Notes: a model not told the origin generated them from the letters alone. 64,000 nucleotides of DNA from Nesterenkonia sandarakina (GCF_003003175.1 NZ_PVTY01000015.1:1-64000); one strand, 5' to 3'. Shown: positions 44,417 through 53,727, numbered from the stretch's first letter. Numbers and translations are program-made.

Positions 44417-45418
44417 TCAGAGCCGCTGACACGCCGGGCAGAAGTGTGAGCCTCGGTTCATGAAGCTCTCGCGCAGGATCCGGGCGCCACACCGCGGACA
44501 CGGCTGGTCCTGCTGGCCGTAGACCTTCAGGGCTCTGGAGAAGTAGCCGGAGACGCCGTTGACGTTGACGTAGAGCGCATCGAAGCTGGTCCCGCCGGCG
44601 TCCAGCGCGGCGAGCATCACGGTCTTGATCCCGCTGAGCAGCCGGTCTGATTCGGCGCGGGTGATGGTCTCGGTGGGGCGCAGATAGTGCAGCTTCGCGA
44701 GCCAGAGCGCTTCATCGGCGTAGATGTTGCCGATTCCGGAGACCATGCCCTGATCCAGCAGCGCGCGTTTCAGGCCGGTCCTGCGGCGGCGCAGGGTGCG
44801 GAAGAAGGTCGCCTCATCGAATCCGGGTTCCAGCGGGTCCGGGGCGATGTGCACGGCTGATGCAGGCACGCTGCCGCTGGGGTGGGTGGAGGGGACCAGT
44901 TCAGAGATCTGCATGCCGCCGAAGATCCGCTGGTCGATGAAGCGCAGCTGTTTGGGGCCGGGGCCTCCCCCGGCGGCGCCTCCTGCGTCTCGGTCTCCCG
45001 GGTGGGCGCCTGCCCCACTCAGCTCGAGCGTGACCTTCAGGTGCTTCTGCGCTGCCGCGGAGGGCTCGTCGATGAGCACCTGCCCGCTCATGCCCAGGTG
45101 GATCAGCAGCGACTGCTGGACCGGTCCGGGTCCGGAGTCACCGCGGGCATCACGCCCGGCACCGGGGAGGGTCCCGGGGGCCAGAGTCTGCTCCAGCGGA
45201 ATCCAGAGGAACTTGCCGCGGCGCTGGGGCTCCAGCAGCGTCTGCTCCTCCAGGGCGGCATGGAAGGAGTCCAGTCGGGCCGGTTCGGCCAGCTGCGAGC
45301 CCAGGGCATGACGGCGCAGGCTGCGCGGATCATGGACGGTGACCGACGTGACCGTGCGCCCCGAGGCCCAGCGGCTGATGCCGCGGCGGACCACTTCGAC
45401 CTCGGGCAGCTCAGGCAT
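44417..45418 (-). CDS. mutM: Formamidopyrimidine-DNA glycosylase
   Basis: MutM removes oxidised purines and nicks the abasic site. The catalytic N-terminus PELPEVEVV (Pro2, Glu3) is intact. A helix-two-turn-helix with GIGNIYADEALW and a C-terminal zinc finger CPRCG...CPAC follow. At 333 residues it is about 50 longer than usual, because two Gly/Ala/Asp-rich insertions interrupt the N-terminal beta-sandwich (about residues 80-95 and 118-140). It overlaps the rnc stop by one base. Confidence 0.94.
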   Translation of the reverse strand: MPELPEVEVVRRGISRWASGRTVTSVTVHDPRSLRRHALGSQLAEPARLDSFHAALEEQTLLEPQRRGKFLWIPLEQTLAPGTLPGAGRDARGDSGPGPVQQSLLIHLGMSGQVLIDEPSAAAQKHLKVTLELSGAGAHPGDRDAGGAAGGGPGPKQLRFIDQRIFGGMQISELVPSTHPSGSVPASAVHIAPDPLEPGFDEATFFRTLRRRRTGLKRALLDQGMVSGIGNIYADEALWLAKLHYLRPTETITRAESDRLLSGIKTVMLAALDAGGTSFDALYVNVNGVSGYFSRALKVYGQQDQPCPRCGARILRESFMNRGSHFCPACQRL

Positions 45419-46182
45419 CAGCTGGAGGCGGGTGCGGTGTCCCCGTAGCGATCCAGGACCAGAGTCAAGATGTCGCCCTGTTCACCGCGGCCGGCGGTGA
45501 GGGTCTCCACGGTGACGCGGGCGGCTTCGCGCTCGGCCTCCTTCTTCGACGGTCCGGAGCCGGAGCCGTACTTGGCGCCCCCGATGGCCAGGGTGGCGTT
45601 GAAGGACTTGTGGTGGTCCGGACCGAAGTCGGTGATCAGGTAGCGGATCTCGCCCATGTCCTGGGCGGCCGCGATCTCCTGGATGGTGGTCTTCCAGTCC
45701 TTGCCGGCGGTCATCGCGTCCTTGTCGCTGAGCAGCGGGACCACGAGACGCAGCACCAGACGGCGGGCCGTCTCGGTGTCGGTGGAGAGGTAGGCGGCGC
45801 CGATGAGCGCCTCCATGGTGTCGGCGAGGATCGAGTCCTTGTCCTGGCCACGGGTCAGCTGTTCGCCGGCGCCGAGGCTGATGTGGGGGCCCACGCCGAG
45901 GCTGCGGGCCACGCGCGCCAGGGCGCGGGTGCTCACCAGCGCGGCGCGGAGCTTGGCGAGATCGCCCTCGGCCAGATCCGGGAAGGTCCGGAACAGGTAG
46001 TCGGTCACTGCCAGACCGAGGATCGAGTCCCCGAGGAACTCCAGCCGCTCATTGGTGGGCAGGTTGGAGTTCTCATACGCGTAGGACCGGTGTGTCAGGG
46101 CAAGGCGAAGAGTCCCGGGGGCAATATGCACCCCGAGACTCTTCACAAGCTCTTCGTGATCACTCACGTGCGATGTCGTCAT
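45418..46182 (-). CDS. rnc: Ribonuclease III
   Basis: RNase III cuts double-stranded RNA in rRNA and mRNA processing. The signature NERLEFLGDSILG (near residue 43) and the second catalytic region DTMEALIGA are intact, and a double-stranded RNA-binding domain follows (about 160-235). The 254-residue length is normal, with a short tail. It sits 11 bp downstream of rpmF and overlaps mutM, the standard actinobacterial order. Confidence 0.95.
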   Translation of the reverse strand: MTTSHVSDHEELVKSLGVHIAPGTLRLALTHRSYAYENSNLPTNERLEFLGDSILGLAVTDYLFRTFPDLAEGDLAKLRAALVSTRALARVARSLGVGPHISLGAGEQLTRGQDKDSILADTMEALIGAAYLSTDTETARRLVLRLVVPLLSDKDAMTAGKDWKTTIQEIAAAQDMGEIRYLITDFGPDHHKSFNATLAIGGAKYGSGSGPSKKEAEREAARVTVETLTAGRGEQGDILTLVLDRYGDTAPASS

Positions 46183-46193
46183 GTTTCGACGAC

Positions 46194-46397
46194 TCAGGCG
46201 TCAGCGACCTTGCGACCCTTGTACTCATAGAACAGCGGGGAGCCGGCGGAGTCAGTGACCAGCTTGGCCTGGTGAGGCTGGCTGTAGACGACGCGACCGT
46301 TCTCCACGGTCTTCACCAGCTTCGGCACAGAAGCCTTCCACTGCGAGCGGCGGTGACGGGTGTTGGATCGGGACATCTTCCGCTTTGGAACAGCCAC
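46194..46397 (-). CDS. rpmF: 50S ribosomal protein L32
   Basis: The 67-residue basic protein starts [20 protein letters not shown], the standard L32 opening. The zinc-binding cysteines found in some L32 proteins are absent, as in the C-minus form common in actinobacteria. It lies between the DUF177 gene and rnc on the same strand, the classic rpmF-rnc unit. Confidence 0.95.
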   Translation of the reverse strand: MAVPKRKMSRSNTRHRRSQWKASVPKLVKTVENGRVVYSQPHQAKLVTDSAGSPLFYEYKGRKVADA

Positions 46398-46462
46398 GGT
46401 GTCTCTTTTCTCTCTAGATGATGGACAGGGTCTTGGTCAATGAAGTTCTAGATGTTCAAGTT

Positions 46463-47029
46463 CTAGGTGCTGGAGCCGGACTCGGCGTCCGGATCCGGCA
46501 GTCCCGCGGCCACGTCTTTCAACGCTGCCCAACGGGGATCGAGCTGCTCGTGGTAATGCTCGAGATCGTCCTCCATGCGGAATCCGCAGACGGAGCACAG
46601 TCCCGGGCAGTCCTCGCGGCAGACCGGCTGGAACGGCAGTGCTGAGACCATCAGGTCCCGCAGCACCGGCTCCAAGTCGATGGTGAGGTCATTGCCCATC
46701 GGGCGGGTGTCCTCATCCTCTTCGTCTGCCGGGTCGGTCCGCGCCTTCTGGGGCCAGCTGAACAGCTGCATGATGTCCACGGTGAGCGGGTACTTCAGCT
46801 CATCGAGGCAACGTCCGCACTGTCCAGTGACCTCGCCAACGGCGGTGCCTGTCATCAGCACACCTTCGTGCACCGATTCCAGACGCAGATCAACCTGCAG
46901 CTCACTGCCCTGCGGGATCCCGATGAGGACCGTTGAAAAGTCCTCCGGGGCCGGGGCAGTCTTGTGAATCTCGTGCTGGGTTCCGGGCTTTCCCCGAAGC
47001 TCCTGCACATCTACGCGTAGAGCAGTCAT
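46463..47029 (-). CDS. DUF177 (YceD-like) protein
   Basis: YceD/DUF177 proteins are genetically linked to rpmF and, in other bacteria, to 23S rRNA accumulation. Conserved cysteine pairs occur as CGRCLDEL and CPGLCSVCG. An acidic loop is present in the middle. Start ATG 47029 (MTALRVDVQELRG) is preferred over 47068 because homology begins there. A 9-bp direct repeat (AAGTTCTAG) occurs just after the stop codon at 46440-46463. The gene precedes rpmF directly. Confidence 0.87.
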   Translation of the reverse strand: MTALRVDVQELRGKPGTQHEIHKTAPAPEDFSTVLIGIPQGSELQVDLRLESVHEGVLMTGTAVGEVTGQCGRCLDELKYPLTVDIMQLFSWPQKARTDPADEEDEDTRPMGNDLTIDLEPVLRDLMVSALPFQPVCREDCPGLCSVCGFRMEDDLEHYHEQLDPRWAALKDVAAGLPDPDAESGSST

Positions 47030-47104
47030 TGCTGAACCACTCCTTAATGATCTAGACCGACGTGCCACTCTACCAGTCAGGGCGGCCGCGGGGCGAACCC
47101 CCGA

Positions 47105-48028
47105 TCACATCTGGCTGACGAACTCTTTCAGCCACTCGCGCAGGTCCGGGCCGAGGTCTTCGCGGTCCGCGGCCAGGGTCACCGTGGCCTTGATGTAACT
47201 GAGCTTGTCCCCGGTGTCATAGCGGCGTCCGCGGAAGATCACCGCGTGGACTCCGCCGCCGTCTTCGACCGGCTTCGACGCCATGGCCTGCAGCGCATCG
47301 GTCAGCTGGATCTCGTCGCCGCGGCCGGGCTGGGTCTGCTCCAGCTCGGCGAAGATCGCCGGGTGCAGCACGTAGCGACCGATGATCGCCAGGTTCGAGG
47401 GGGCCTCCTCCACGGGGGGCTTCTCCACCAGCGCGTGGACCGGGACGACGTCGACGGCCTCGCCGTTCTCGCCCGCGACCTTGTCCTGGCCGTTGGCATC
47501 GATGACGCCGTAGGCGCTGATGTTCTCCTTGGGCACCTCCATCACGGCGATGACCGAGCCGCCGAGGCGCTCCTGGGTCTCGAGCATGGTGGAGAGCAGC
47601 TCGTCGCGCTCGTCGATGAGGTCATCACCGAGCAGCACCGCAAAGGGCTCGTTGCCGACGTGGCGCTTGGCGCAGAGCACCGCGTGACCGAGGCCCTTGG
47701 CCTCACCCTGGCGGATGTAGTGCAGGTCGCCGAGCTCGGTGGCCTTGCGCACGGCGGCGAGCTTCTTGGTGTCACCCTTGGCCTCAAGGGTGGCCTCCAG
47801 GTCGGGGACCCGGTCGAAGTGGTTCTCCAGCGCGCGCTTGTTGCGGCCGGTGATCATCAGGATGTCCTCGAGGCCGGCGTTCGCGGCCTCGGCGACGACG
47901 TACTGGATCGCCGGCTCGTCCACGACGGGGAGCATCTCCTTGGGCATGGCCTTGGTGGCCGGGAGGAATCGTGTTCCCAGGCCCGCGGCGGGGATCACAG
48001 CTTTGCGAATAGACGTTGTTGAACTCAT
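47105..48028 (-). CDS. galU: UTP-glucose-1-phosphate uridylyltransferase
   Basis: GalU makes UDP-glucose from UTP and glucose-1-phosphate, a precursor for EPS, wall glycans and trehalose. The N-terminal signature IPAAGLGTRFLPATKAMPKE, the segment VLLGDDLID and a conserved KPPVEEAPSNLA place it firmly. At 307 residues it is of normal length. Its location is unusual, between coaD and the DUF177-rpmF-rnc group. It links the many glycosyltransferases in the window to their donor supply. Confidence 0.94.
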   Translation of the reverse strand: MSSTTSIRKAVIPAAGLGTRFLPATKAMPKEMLPVVDEPAIQYVVAEAANAGLEDILMITGRNKRALENHFDRVPDLEATLEAKGDTKKLAAVRKATELGDLHYIRQGEAKGLGHAVLCAKRHVGNEPFAVLLGDDLIDERDELLSTMLETQERLGGSVIAVMEVPKENISAYGVIDANGQDKVAGENGEAVDVVPVHALVEKPPVEEAPSNLAIIGRYVLHPAIFAELEQTQPGRGDEIQLTDALQAMASKPVEDGGGVHAVIFRGRRYDTGDKLSYIKATVTLAADREDLGPDLREWLKEFVSQM

Positions 48029-48103
48029 TTGCCCACCTTATCGTTTCCTGTACGCCAGATCGGAATATTCTATGAAGTTTTTGGTACCAGGGCGACAGTC
48101 GGT

Positions 48104-48580
48104 TCAGCGGCGTCGGTCCTGAAGCCTGCGCTGGACCGCGCGCGGGATGAACTCCGCGACGTCCCCGCCGAGGGTGTGGACTTCCTTCACCAGGGTGGAG
48201 GACAGATGGGTGTAGCGGCCGTCCGCGGCCAGGAACACCGTCTCCAGCCCGGAGAGGTGACGGTTCATCGTGGCCATCGGGGACTCGTATCCGAGGTCCT
48301 TGGGGTCGCGCAGGCCCTTGACCAGGGCGTTGGCGCCGACCTCCTTGCAGAAATCGGTCAGCAGCCCGCTGCCCAGCGGCTTGACGCTCACTCCGCGCAC
48401 ATACGAGAAGGTCTCCTGCGCCATCGCGATGCGCTCCTCGACGGAGAACATCGGGTTCTTGTGCATATTGGGCGAGACGGCGACGATCACCTCGTCGAAG
48501 AGGTTCGAGGCGCGGGCGATGATCTCCACATGACCGTTGTGCAGGGGGTCAAATGATCCGGGGCACACTGCTAGCTGCAT
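48104..48580 (-). CDS. coaD: Pantetheine-phosphate adenylyltransferase
   Basis: CoaD transfers AMP to 4'-phosphopantetheine to form dephospho-CoA, the step before CoaE. The nucleotidyltransferase motif GSFDPLHNGHVEII is near the N-terminus and the second motif YTHLSSTLVKEV near residue 124. At 158 residues it has the usual length. A 75-bp gap separates it from galU downstream, which may or may not share its transcript. coaE, the next enzyme in the pathway, is in the same window at 8.2 kb. Confidence 0.95.
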   Translation of the reverse strand: MQLAVCPGSFDPLHNGHVEIIARASNLFDEVIVAVSPNMHKNPMFSVEERIAMAQETFSYVRGVSVKPLGSGLLTDFCKEVGANALVKGLRDPKDLGYESPMATMNRHLSGLETVFLAADGRYTHLSSTLVKEVHTLGGDVAEFIPRAVQRRLQDRRR

Positions 48581-48666
48581 GATCTGACACTACTTCAGGT
48601 GGTCAAGGACGTGCCCGAAGGCGCGCAGGCGATACGGCCGAATCCGGTGTCCCCGCGGGGGCTGTC

Positions 48667-48672
48667 TACGAT
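48667..48672 (+). promoter_or_regulatory. -10 element of a probable leaderless mRNA
   Basis: TACGAT ends 7 nt before ATG 48680. GGAG between them is only 3 nt from the start codon, too near for a normal ribosome-binding site. Confidence 0.4.
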
Positions 48673-48679
48673 GGAGTCC

Positions 48680-50092
48680 ATGTCCTCTCACTCCACCCCC
48701 AGCCCCGATCCGCTTGCCCTCGAGACGCCCTGGGCCCGGTCCGCGGCCGGGGCGAACACTCTGGGCTTCCACGCGGCGACCGGCGCAGCGCCTGGCACAC
48801 CGCAGGTCATGCCCACCATCTACGAGCGCACGACGGCGGCGGCCATCGCCCACGGGGCGATCAACCTGGGCCAGGGATTCCCCGACACCGAGGGCCCGGA
48901 CTGGCTGCTGGAGCTGGCGGCGCGGGCGATCACGGAGCCCGAGACCGGACCGCGGAACCAGTACGCCCCGGGGATGGGCCTCATGGAGCTGCGCGAGGCG
49001 ATCAGCGCCGCCCAGGCGCGGCGCCAGCAGGTCACCCTGGATCCTGCCACGCAGGTCATGGTGACCACCGGGGCCACCGAGGGGATCTCTGCGGCGATCC
49101 TGGCCTTCGCCCGTCCCGGCAGCGAAGTGCTCACCTTCGAGCCGCACTATGACTCCTACGGCGCCTGCGTGGCGCTGGCCGGCGCGAGGCTGGTCGGTGT
49201 GCCGCTGCGCGGCCCGGAGTTCCGCCCCGACCTGGACGCCTTCGAGGCCGCGATCACCGAGCGCACCTCGATGATCCTGCTGAACACACCGCACAACCCC
49301 ACCGGCACGGTCTTCAGCACCGAGGAGCTGACCCGGATCGTGGAGCTGGCGCGTGCCCATGATCTGCGCATCATGTGCGACGAGGTCTACGAGCACCTGA
49401 TGCTCTCCGACGCGCGGCTGCCGCACCGCAGCATCCTGAGCATCCCAGGCGCCGAGGAGGTGGCGGTCGCGGTGGGATCCGCCGGGAAGTCCTTCTCGGT
49501 CACCGGGTGGAAGATCGGCTGGGTCACCGGCGGCGCCGAGCTGGTCAGCCAGATCCGCGGGGTCAAGCAGTTCCTGAGCTTCTCCTCCGGCCCGGCCTTC
49601 CAGTGGGCGATCGCCCACGCGCTCGAGGACGACCGCGGGTTCTTCGCACAGAACACCGCAGAGCTGGAAGCCGGCCGTGACCTGCTCCGTGACGGATTGC
49701 AGGAACTGGGACTGGCGCCCAACCGCGCCGAGGCCGGCTACTTCGTGCTGGGCAACGTCTCAGGGATCACCTCGCTCTCCGCCGCCGAGTTCTGCCGGAT
49801 CCTGGTCGAGGAGGTCGGGGTCGCGGCGATCCCAGTCTCCGCGCTGACCATCCAGCACCTGGCCACGCCCAGCGATGAGCTGGAACACCTGGTCCGGTTC
49901 GCCTTCTGCAAGGACCACGCCACGATTCGTGAGGGGCTGCGCCGGATGCGCGAGCACCTGCCCGCCGCGCTGGCCGCATACCCGCCGGCCGTGGGGCCTG
50001 GAGTGTCAGGACATGAAGCTTCAGGGCCTGGTGCTGCCGGGCCTGCGGGTGTCGGCGAGGCCGTGCCCTCCGCTGGAACCGGAAGCCTGTGA
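48680..50092 (+). CDS. PLP-dependent class I/II aminotransferase
   Basis: This fold-type I aminotransferase shows INLGQGFPD, the substrate-side NTPHNPTGTVF, the PLP-phosphate region and the Schiff-base lysine in GSAGKSFSVTGWKIGW (about residue 276). It groups by eye with kynurenine/methionine or N-succinyl-DAP aminotransferase-like enzymes. ATG 48680 is chosen for the -10 hexamer 7 nt upstream; in-frame ATG 48671 and GTG 48599 also exist. The last 35 residues are Gly/Pro/Ala-rich and disordered. The stop codon overlaps the start of the spermidine-synthase-like gene. Confidence 0.85.
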   Translation: MSSHSTPSPDPLALETPWARSAAGANTLGFHAATGAAPGTPQVMPTIYERTTAAAIAHGAINLGQGFPDTEGPDWLLELAARAITEPETGPRNQYAPGMGLMELREAISAAQARRQQVTLDPATQVMVTTGATEGISAAILAFARPGSEVLTFEPHYDSYGACVALAGARLVGVPLRGPEFRPDLDAFEAAITERTSMILLNTPHNPTGTVFSTEELTRIVELARAHDLRIMCDEVYEHLMLSDARLPHRSILSIPGAEEVAVAVGSAGKSFSVTGWKIGWVTGGAELVSQIRGVKQFLSFSSGPAFQWAIAHALEDDRGFFAQNTAELEAGRDLLRDGLQELGLAPNRAEAGYFVLGNVSGITSLSAAEFCRILVEEVGVAAIPVSALTIQHLATPSDELEHLVRFAFCKDHATIREGLRRMREHLPAALAAYPPAVGPGVSGHEASGPGAAGPAGVGEAVPSAGTGSL

Positions 50093-50934
50093 TGCCGAGC
50101 CGCGACGCCCTGGGGCTGCCGCGCAGCCAGCGGCTCTCCTTCTCCGGGCAGCTCGCCGAGCTCACGAAGGACGACCTCACCGAGGACGGAGTGGTGCTGA
50201 GCATCGGCGGGGCCGAGCAGTCCCATGTCGAGGTCGGCGATCCCGACTACCTGCTCCACGACTACCTGTTCCGGATGGGCTCGGTGCTGCAGACCTGCGC
50301 CCGCGAGCGCCTGGACCCTGCCGCGGCCGGCTCCCCGCGGGTGCTGCACCTCGGCGCCGGGGCGCTGACCCTGCCGCGCTGGATCGAGCACCACTGGCCC
50401 GCGGTGGAGCAGACCGTGGTGGACATCGAGCCCGAACTGGTGGAGTTCGTGCTGGAACACCTGCCGATGCGCACCAGCCCGCGCAACCTCGTGGCCGATG
50501 CCGCCGCGGTCATCGGCACCGGCGGAGCCCTGGCGGAGGTGAGCTTCGACGTCGTCGTGGTGGACCTGTTCAACAGTGCGGCCGCGCCGGAGCACCTGCG
50601 CAGCCCCGCGTTCCACCGAGCGGTCTTCGAGCGGGTCCTCCCGGGTGGACTGCTGCTGGTGAACCTCGGCGACGAGCCCCCGATGGACTTCGTCCGCGCC
50701 CAGGTGGTCTCGCTGCTCACCGCCGCCGGCCCCACTGCCACCGAGGCGGCACGATCTGCGCTGCTCAGCGCGCCCAACGACGTGCTCGAGGCGCGGGCCG
50801 AGGGGAACCTGACCTATGCCGCGCGCCGCGGGCCTGCGCTGGAGCAGACCGAGCTCAACGCGATCTGGGGCGCGGGTCCGCACCCCGGGGACGTGCTCAG
50901 TGCGGAAGAGCTGCGCCAGTGGGCTCGACCATGA
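50089..50934 (+). CDS. Spermidine synthase-like methyltransferase-fold protein
   Basis: The Rossmann fold is of the spermidine synthase/SAM-methyltransferase type: VLHLGAGALTLPRW binds the cofactor and VVDIEPELVEFV follows with the acidic residue. VVVVDLFNS replaces the D(A/S)SDP motif of true spermidine synthases. It therefore probably does not make spermidine. Fused or free-standing homologues of this kind are common in actinobacteria with no assigned role. It overlaps the aminotransferase by 4 bp and the rsmD gene (convergent) by 38 bp. Confidence 0.75.
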   Translation: MMPSRDALGLPRSQRLSFSGQLAELTKDDLTEDGVVLSIGGAEQSHVEVGDPDYLLHDYLFRMGSVLQTCARERLDPAAAGSPRVLHLGAGALTLPRWIEHHWPAVEQTVVDIEPELVEFVLEHLPMRTSPRNLVADAAAVIGTGGALAEVSFDVVVVDLFNSAAAPEHLRSPAFHRAVFERVLPGGLLLVNLGDEPPMDFVRAQVVSLLTAAGPTATEAARSALLSAPNDVLEARAEGNLTYAARRGPALEQTELNAIWGAGPHPGDVLSAEELRQWARP

Positions 50935-51487
50935 AGATCTGGGTGCTGCCGTAGGACTTCTCGCTGAAGATCTCCAGGCCCTCGGGCAGGGAGGGGGTCC
51001 CGCTGCCGGCGTCGCGCTCGATCACCACGGTCGCCGCCTCATGCAGCTGCTCCCGGGCGGCGCCCAGGACCTTGAGGAGCTCGGCGTCGCCGAGGCTGTA
51101 GGGCGGATCCAGGAAGAGCAGCTCGATGGGCGGGCCGCTGCGCGAGCCGAGGTACTTCAGCGCGTCGGCCTTGTGCACCGTGACCTGCTTGCGCAGGGCG
51201 GGCTCCGCCTCCGCGCCGAAGAACTCGGCGTTGCGGCGCAGCGTGCGCACCGCCGCCTCGGCCTTGTCCACGGCCTCCAGGCTGCGGGCCCCGCGGCTGA
51301 GCGACTCGAAGCCCAGTGCCCCGGAGCCGGCATAGAGGTCGACGACGACGGCGTCGATCAGTGCGTCATAGCCCTCGAGCCGGGAGAACAGCGACTCCTT
51401 GACCCGGTCGCTGGTGGGTCGGGTGGCGTCGGTCGGGACGGCCACGAGGCGGCGTCCCTTGTGCGTGCCGGCGATGATCCGTGCCAT
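50897..51487 (-). CDS. rsmD: 16S rRNA (guanine966-N2)-methyltransferase
   Basis: RsmD methylates G966 of 16S rRNA. The N-terminus MARIIAGTHKGRRL, the basic TRPTSDRVKESLFSRL, SAM motif VVDLYAGSGALGFE and the catalytic LDPPY motif are all present. The 196-residue length is standard. It follows recG on the same strand (29-bp gap), the usual recG-rsmD order; coaD is close by but separated by the plus-strand aminotransferase pair. Confidence 0.94.
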   Translation of the reverse strand: MARIIAGTHKGRRLVAVPTDATRPTSDRVKESLFSRLEGYDALIDAVVVDLYAGSGALGFESLSRGARSLEAVDKAEAAVRTLRRNAEFFGAEAEPALRKQVTVHKADALKYLGSRSGPPIELLFLDPPYSLGDAELLKVLGAAREQLHEAATVVIERDAGSGTPSLPEGLEIFSEKSYGSTQIFMVEPTGAALPH

Positions 51488-51516
51488 CTCACACTCCTGT
51501 CTCGAGGCCCTGAGGG

Positions 51517-53727
51517 TCAGCCGCGCTGGATGAATTCGTCCGCGCCCTCATGGAGGTCGCGGTACTCCCCCACCGCAGCGCGGAGTCCAGGGTAGCGCTC
51601 CCAGCTGGGATCAGCTGCGCTGAGCGCGGTGAGCAGCTCGGAGGCGCGGACGATGATCTTCTCATCTCTGATGGTGCGCAGCAGCTTCAGCGTGGACGCC
51701 CGGCCGGCCTGCGCGGCACCGAGCACGTTGCCCTCTCGCCGGCGCTGAAGATCCAGCCGGGCCAGGGTCATCCCGTCGGTGTGCTCGGCGACCTGCTCCA
51801 GCCGCTCCAGCGAGGGGTGCCCGTCGGGCAGCCGGGTCACCAGCAGGGCGAGCCCATGGGCGCCGCCGCGGCCGATCCGGCCGCGCAGCTGGTGCAGGGT
51901 GGAGACTCCGAAGGCGTCGGCGTCGAGCACCGCCATCACTGTGGCGTTGTGCACGTCCACGCCCACCTCGATCACGGTGGTGCAGATCAGCACGTCGATC
52001 TCGCCGCGCTCGAAGGCGGTCATCACCGCTTCCTTCGACGCCGCGTCCATCCGGCCGTGCACCTCGGCACGCCGGGTCTTCCCCAGCAGCGGGTGCTCCG
52101 CCAGGCGCTGGGAGATCAGCTCCACCGAGGCGTCCTGGTCGGTCTGCACCCCGGTCTCCGGGTCATCGCGCGCGTCGGCCTCGCTGATCTTGGGGCACAC
52201 CACATAGACCTGGTGCCCGGCGGCGACCTCCTCGGCGATCCGCTCCCAGACCCGGCGGATGAACCGCGGACCCTGCACGGTGCGCACCACGTGGGTGACG
52301 ATCGGCTGGCGTCCCCGCGGCAGGCCCTCCAGGGTGGTCAGCTCCAGGTCGCCGAAGACCGTCATCGCCACCGAGCGTGGGATCGGGGTCGCGGACATGA
52401 CCAGCATGTGCGGGGTGAGCTCGTAGCGGGTGCGCAGCGCGTCCCGCTGCTCCACGCCGAAGCGGTGCTGCTCATCGACCACGGCGAGTCCGAGGTCGAC
52501 GAAGTGCACCTGCTCGCCGAGCACCGCGTGCGTGCCCACCACCAGTTCGGCGGTGCCGGAGGCGATGTCGAGCAGCGCCCGGCGGCGCTCGGCGGTGTTC
52601 AGCGATCCGGTGAGCAGGGTCAGCCCGATCTCATCGGCGAGGCCGCCGAGCATCCGGCGCAGCGAGCGCTCGTGCTGCGCGGCGAGCACCTCGGTGGGGG
52701 CGATCAGGGCGGCCTGTCCGCCGCTCTCGAGGACCTGCAGGATCGCGCGCAGCGCGACGAGGGTCTTGCCCGAGCCCACCTCGCCCTGCAGCAGCCGGTT
52801 CATCGGCTGCTCGCTGTCCAGCTCGGCGGCGATGAGCTCCCCGCACTGGACCTGCCCCTCGGTGAGGGTGAACGGCAGCGCGGCGTCGAACCGGGCCAGC
52901 AGGCCGTCCTCGCGCCGGGGCCGGGAGAGGGCCCGCCGGTGCTGCTCCTGGGCGCGACGCAGATGCAGCAGCCCCTGGAGCAGGAACGCCTCGTGGTAGC
53001 GCATCCTGCGCAGGCCGCGGTCCGGGTCCTGAATGGTCTCGGGCCGGTGGATCAGCCGGTAGGCCTCCGCGAGGTCGGGAAGCTCCTCGGCGGCACGGAC
53101 GCTCTCGGGCAGCGGTTCGGGCCAGGCGCTGAAGTCGGTGAGGTCCAGCAGGATCTCGATGCAGTCCAGGATCCGGAAGCTGCTGATCCCGGAGGTCGCC
53201 GGGTACAGCGGGACCGGGGTCTTGCCCCGGCTCAGCGCGCGCGGCAGTTCGGCTGCGCCGAGCGGGTCGGCCTCCGGGTCCACCTGGTCGGTGATGGTCC
53301 CGGGGTCCGCGTCGACCAGCACGGTGAAGTCGGGGTTGTTCAGGGTGGGCCGGTCGCGGTAGCTGCCGACCTTGCCGTGGAAGATCGCTCGGACGCCCTG
53401 GGTGAGCTGGCGGTTCACGGTCCAGCCGTTGAAGAACGCCATCTTCAGCGAGTTGCCCTCGTCGTCGGCGACCCAGACCTCGGCCAGCGAGCCCCGCCGG
53501 TTCGCCATCTTGCGCACCGAGACCCCGGTGACCTCAGCGATCAGGCTGACGTGCTCCCCGGCCTCGGGGAGGTCGCGGAAGGAGGAGAGCTGGCCGAATT
53601 CGATCCAGCGGCGCGGGTAGTGCTGCAGCAGCTCGGCCGCGGTGGTGATCCCGAGGCCCTGCTTCAGCGTCTTGGCCGACTCCGCGCCGATGACGCGGCT
53701 CAGCTCGGTGGAGGGCAGCACATCCAC
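51517..53727 (-). CDS. recG: ATP-dependent DNA helicase RecG
   Basis: RecG regresses stalled replication forks and processes R-loops. The N-terminal wedge/OB domain (about residues 1-200) precedes helicase motifs I GEVGSGKT, DEQH box VVDEQHRFGV and motif VI LHQLRGRIGRGG. The 736-residue length is standard. It begins 7 bp after the DAK2-domain gene stop, so the two are cotranscribed, with rsmD downstream. Confidence 0.95.
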   Translation of the reverse strand: MDVLPSTELSRVIGAESAKTLKQGLGITTAAELLQHYPRRWIEFGQLSSFRDLPEAGEHVSLIAEVTGVSVRKMANRRGSLAEVWVADDEGNSLKMAFFNGWTVNRQLTQGVRAIFHGKVGSYRDRPTLNNPDFTVLVDADPGTITDQVDPEADPLGAAELPRALSRGKTPVPLYPATSGISSFRILDCIEILLDLTDFSAWPEPLPESVRAAEELPDLAEAYRLIHRPETIQDPDRGLRRMRYHEAFLLQGLLHLRRAQEQHRRALSRPRREDGLLARFDAALPFTLTEGQVQCGELIAAELDSEQPMNRLLQGEVGSGKTLVALRAILQVLESGGQAALIAPTEVLAAQHERSLRRMLGGLADEIGLTLLTGSLNTAERRRALLDIASGTAELVVGTHAVLGEQVHFVDLGLAVVDEQHRFGVEQRDALRTRYELTPHMLVMSATPIPRSVAMTVFGDLELTTLEGLPRGRQPIVTHVVRTVQGPRFIRRVWERIAEEVAAGHQVYVVCPKISEADARDDPETGVQTDQDASVELISQRLAEHPLLGKTRRAEVHGRMDAASKEAVMTAFERGEIDVLICTTVIEVGVDVHNATVMAVLDADAFGVSTLHQLRGRIGRGGAHGLALLVTRLPDGHPSLERLEQVAEHTDGMTLARLDLQRRREGNVLGAAQAGRASTLKLLRTIRDEKIIVRASELLTALSAADPSWERYPGLRAAVGEYRDLHEGADEFIQRG

